Below are positions 5,400 through 5,511 of a stretch of 5,511 nucleotides of DNA, piece by piece. This stretch comes from Gemmatimonadota bacterium. Its GTDB lineage: Bacteria; Gemmatimonadota; Gemmatimonadetes; Gemmatimonadales; GWC2-71-9. The position numbers were made by a program, and so were the translations under genes. The notes under the pieces are model-generated. The model did not search any database, was not told the DNA's origin, and worked only from the letters and a program-made list of their open reading frames with translations. The stretch is taken from NCBI GenBank assembly GCA_003222235.1, contig QHVD01000196.1:1-5511 (forward strand), written 5' to 3'. How positions within the stretch are numbered: the stretch's first letter is position 1; every line of letters begins with the position of its first letter.

Positions 5400-5511
5400 G
5401 GGCGATTCCGATGGGCGAAGCGGTGCGTGATGTAGGCGGCGATCGCCTGCGCCGCCTCCTCGCGGAAGGGCGCGAAGCTCGGCCAGTCGTTGAGATCGAT
5501 CAGCACGGGAC
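5396..5511 (-). CDS. ATP-grasp-type ligase/kinase, C-terminal end only (partial)
   Basis: This is the last 37 residues of a gene that begins beyond the right edge of the window. It ends in TGA at 5398-5396. The visible peptide begins PVLIDLNDWPSFAPFREEAA and continues as an alanine-rich helix. Established knowledge: ATP-grasp enzymes of the RimK and inositol-polyphosphate-kinase (ITPK) type end with a strand bearing an acidic residue, then an Asn that binds Mg2+, then a Pro-x-aromatic/Gly turn and a last helix. The D-L-N-D-W-P-S-F stretch here matches that layout, with D5 and N7 as the likely metal ligands. The family members join a carboxylate to an amine or phosphorylate a polyol using ATP. 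The stop overlaps the aminotransferase start by four bases (GTGA), so the two are probably co-translated. With only the tail visible, the family call is tentative and the substrate unknown. Confidence 0.5.
   Translation of the reverse strand, partial: PVLIDLNDWPSFAPFREEAAQAIAAYITHRFAHRNRP

Noticed and set aside
3942..5435. A 497-residue open frame on the plus strand, antisense to the aminotransferase and the first phosphotransferase.
   Set aside because: Its translation is rich in Arg, His, Asp, Gln and Ala with no recognisable motif, and it lies opposite two motif-complete genes. In G+C-rich DNA, such long antisense frames are expected by chance.

Overview
The window is a G+C-rich bacterial segment, roughly two-thirds G+C, in which every well-supported gene lies on the minus strand. 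The lineage cannot be fixed from the sequence. High G+C, GTG starts, dense gene packing and a palindromic repeat translated into a protein tail would suit an uncultured soil or sediment phylum such as Gemmatimonadota or Rokubacteria, but this is only a low-confidence impression.

Layout, in transcription order (high to low coordinates): (1) the last 37 residues of a protein resembling the C-terminus of an ATP-grasp ligase or kinase (5511-5396); (2) a class III PLP-dependent aminotransferase (5399-4065); (3) a CDP-alcohol phosphotransferase of 300 residues (4093-3191); (4) a Gfo/Idh/MocA NAD(P)-dependent oxidoreductase (3213-2155); (5) a flippase-like LPG_synthase_TM/UPF0104 membrane protein (2158-1121); (6) a small membrane protein resembling the YdjM-type metal-dependent hydrolases (1116-673); (7) a second, shorter CDP-alcohol phosphotransferase (680-51). 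A possible C-terminal fragment of a convergent plus-strand gene occupies the first 38 bases.

All minus-strand junctions are overlaps (4, 29, 23, 4 and 8 bases) except one 4-base gap. No internal promoter or terminator is visible, so the set is almost certainly one translationally coupled operon. The gene content (two enzymes that join a CDP-activated alcohol to a second alcohol, a polyol or sugar dehydrogenase, an aminotransferase, an ATP-grasp enzyme and a lipid-flippase-like protein) suggests synthesis and membrane handling of an unusual, possibly amino- or inositol-type, phosphodiester head group or polar lipid. This is inference: no substrate can be read from the sequence.

Two non-coding-style structures lie inside genes. 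One is a nested palindrome (1120-1184) that encodes the flippase-like protein's C-terminal tail and contains the next gene's ribosome binding site. The other is a run of four G-tracts (2678-2702) that encodes eight glycines in the oxidoreductase and has an ideal G-quadruplex pattern. There is no gene-free stretch longer than 50 bases.
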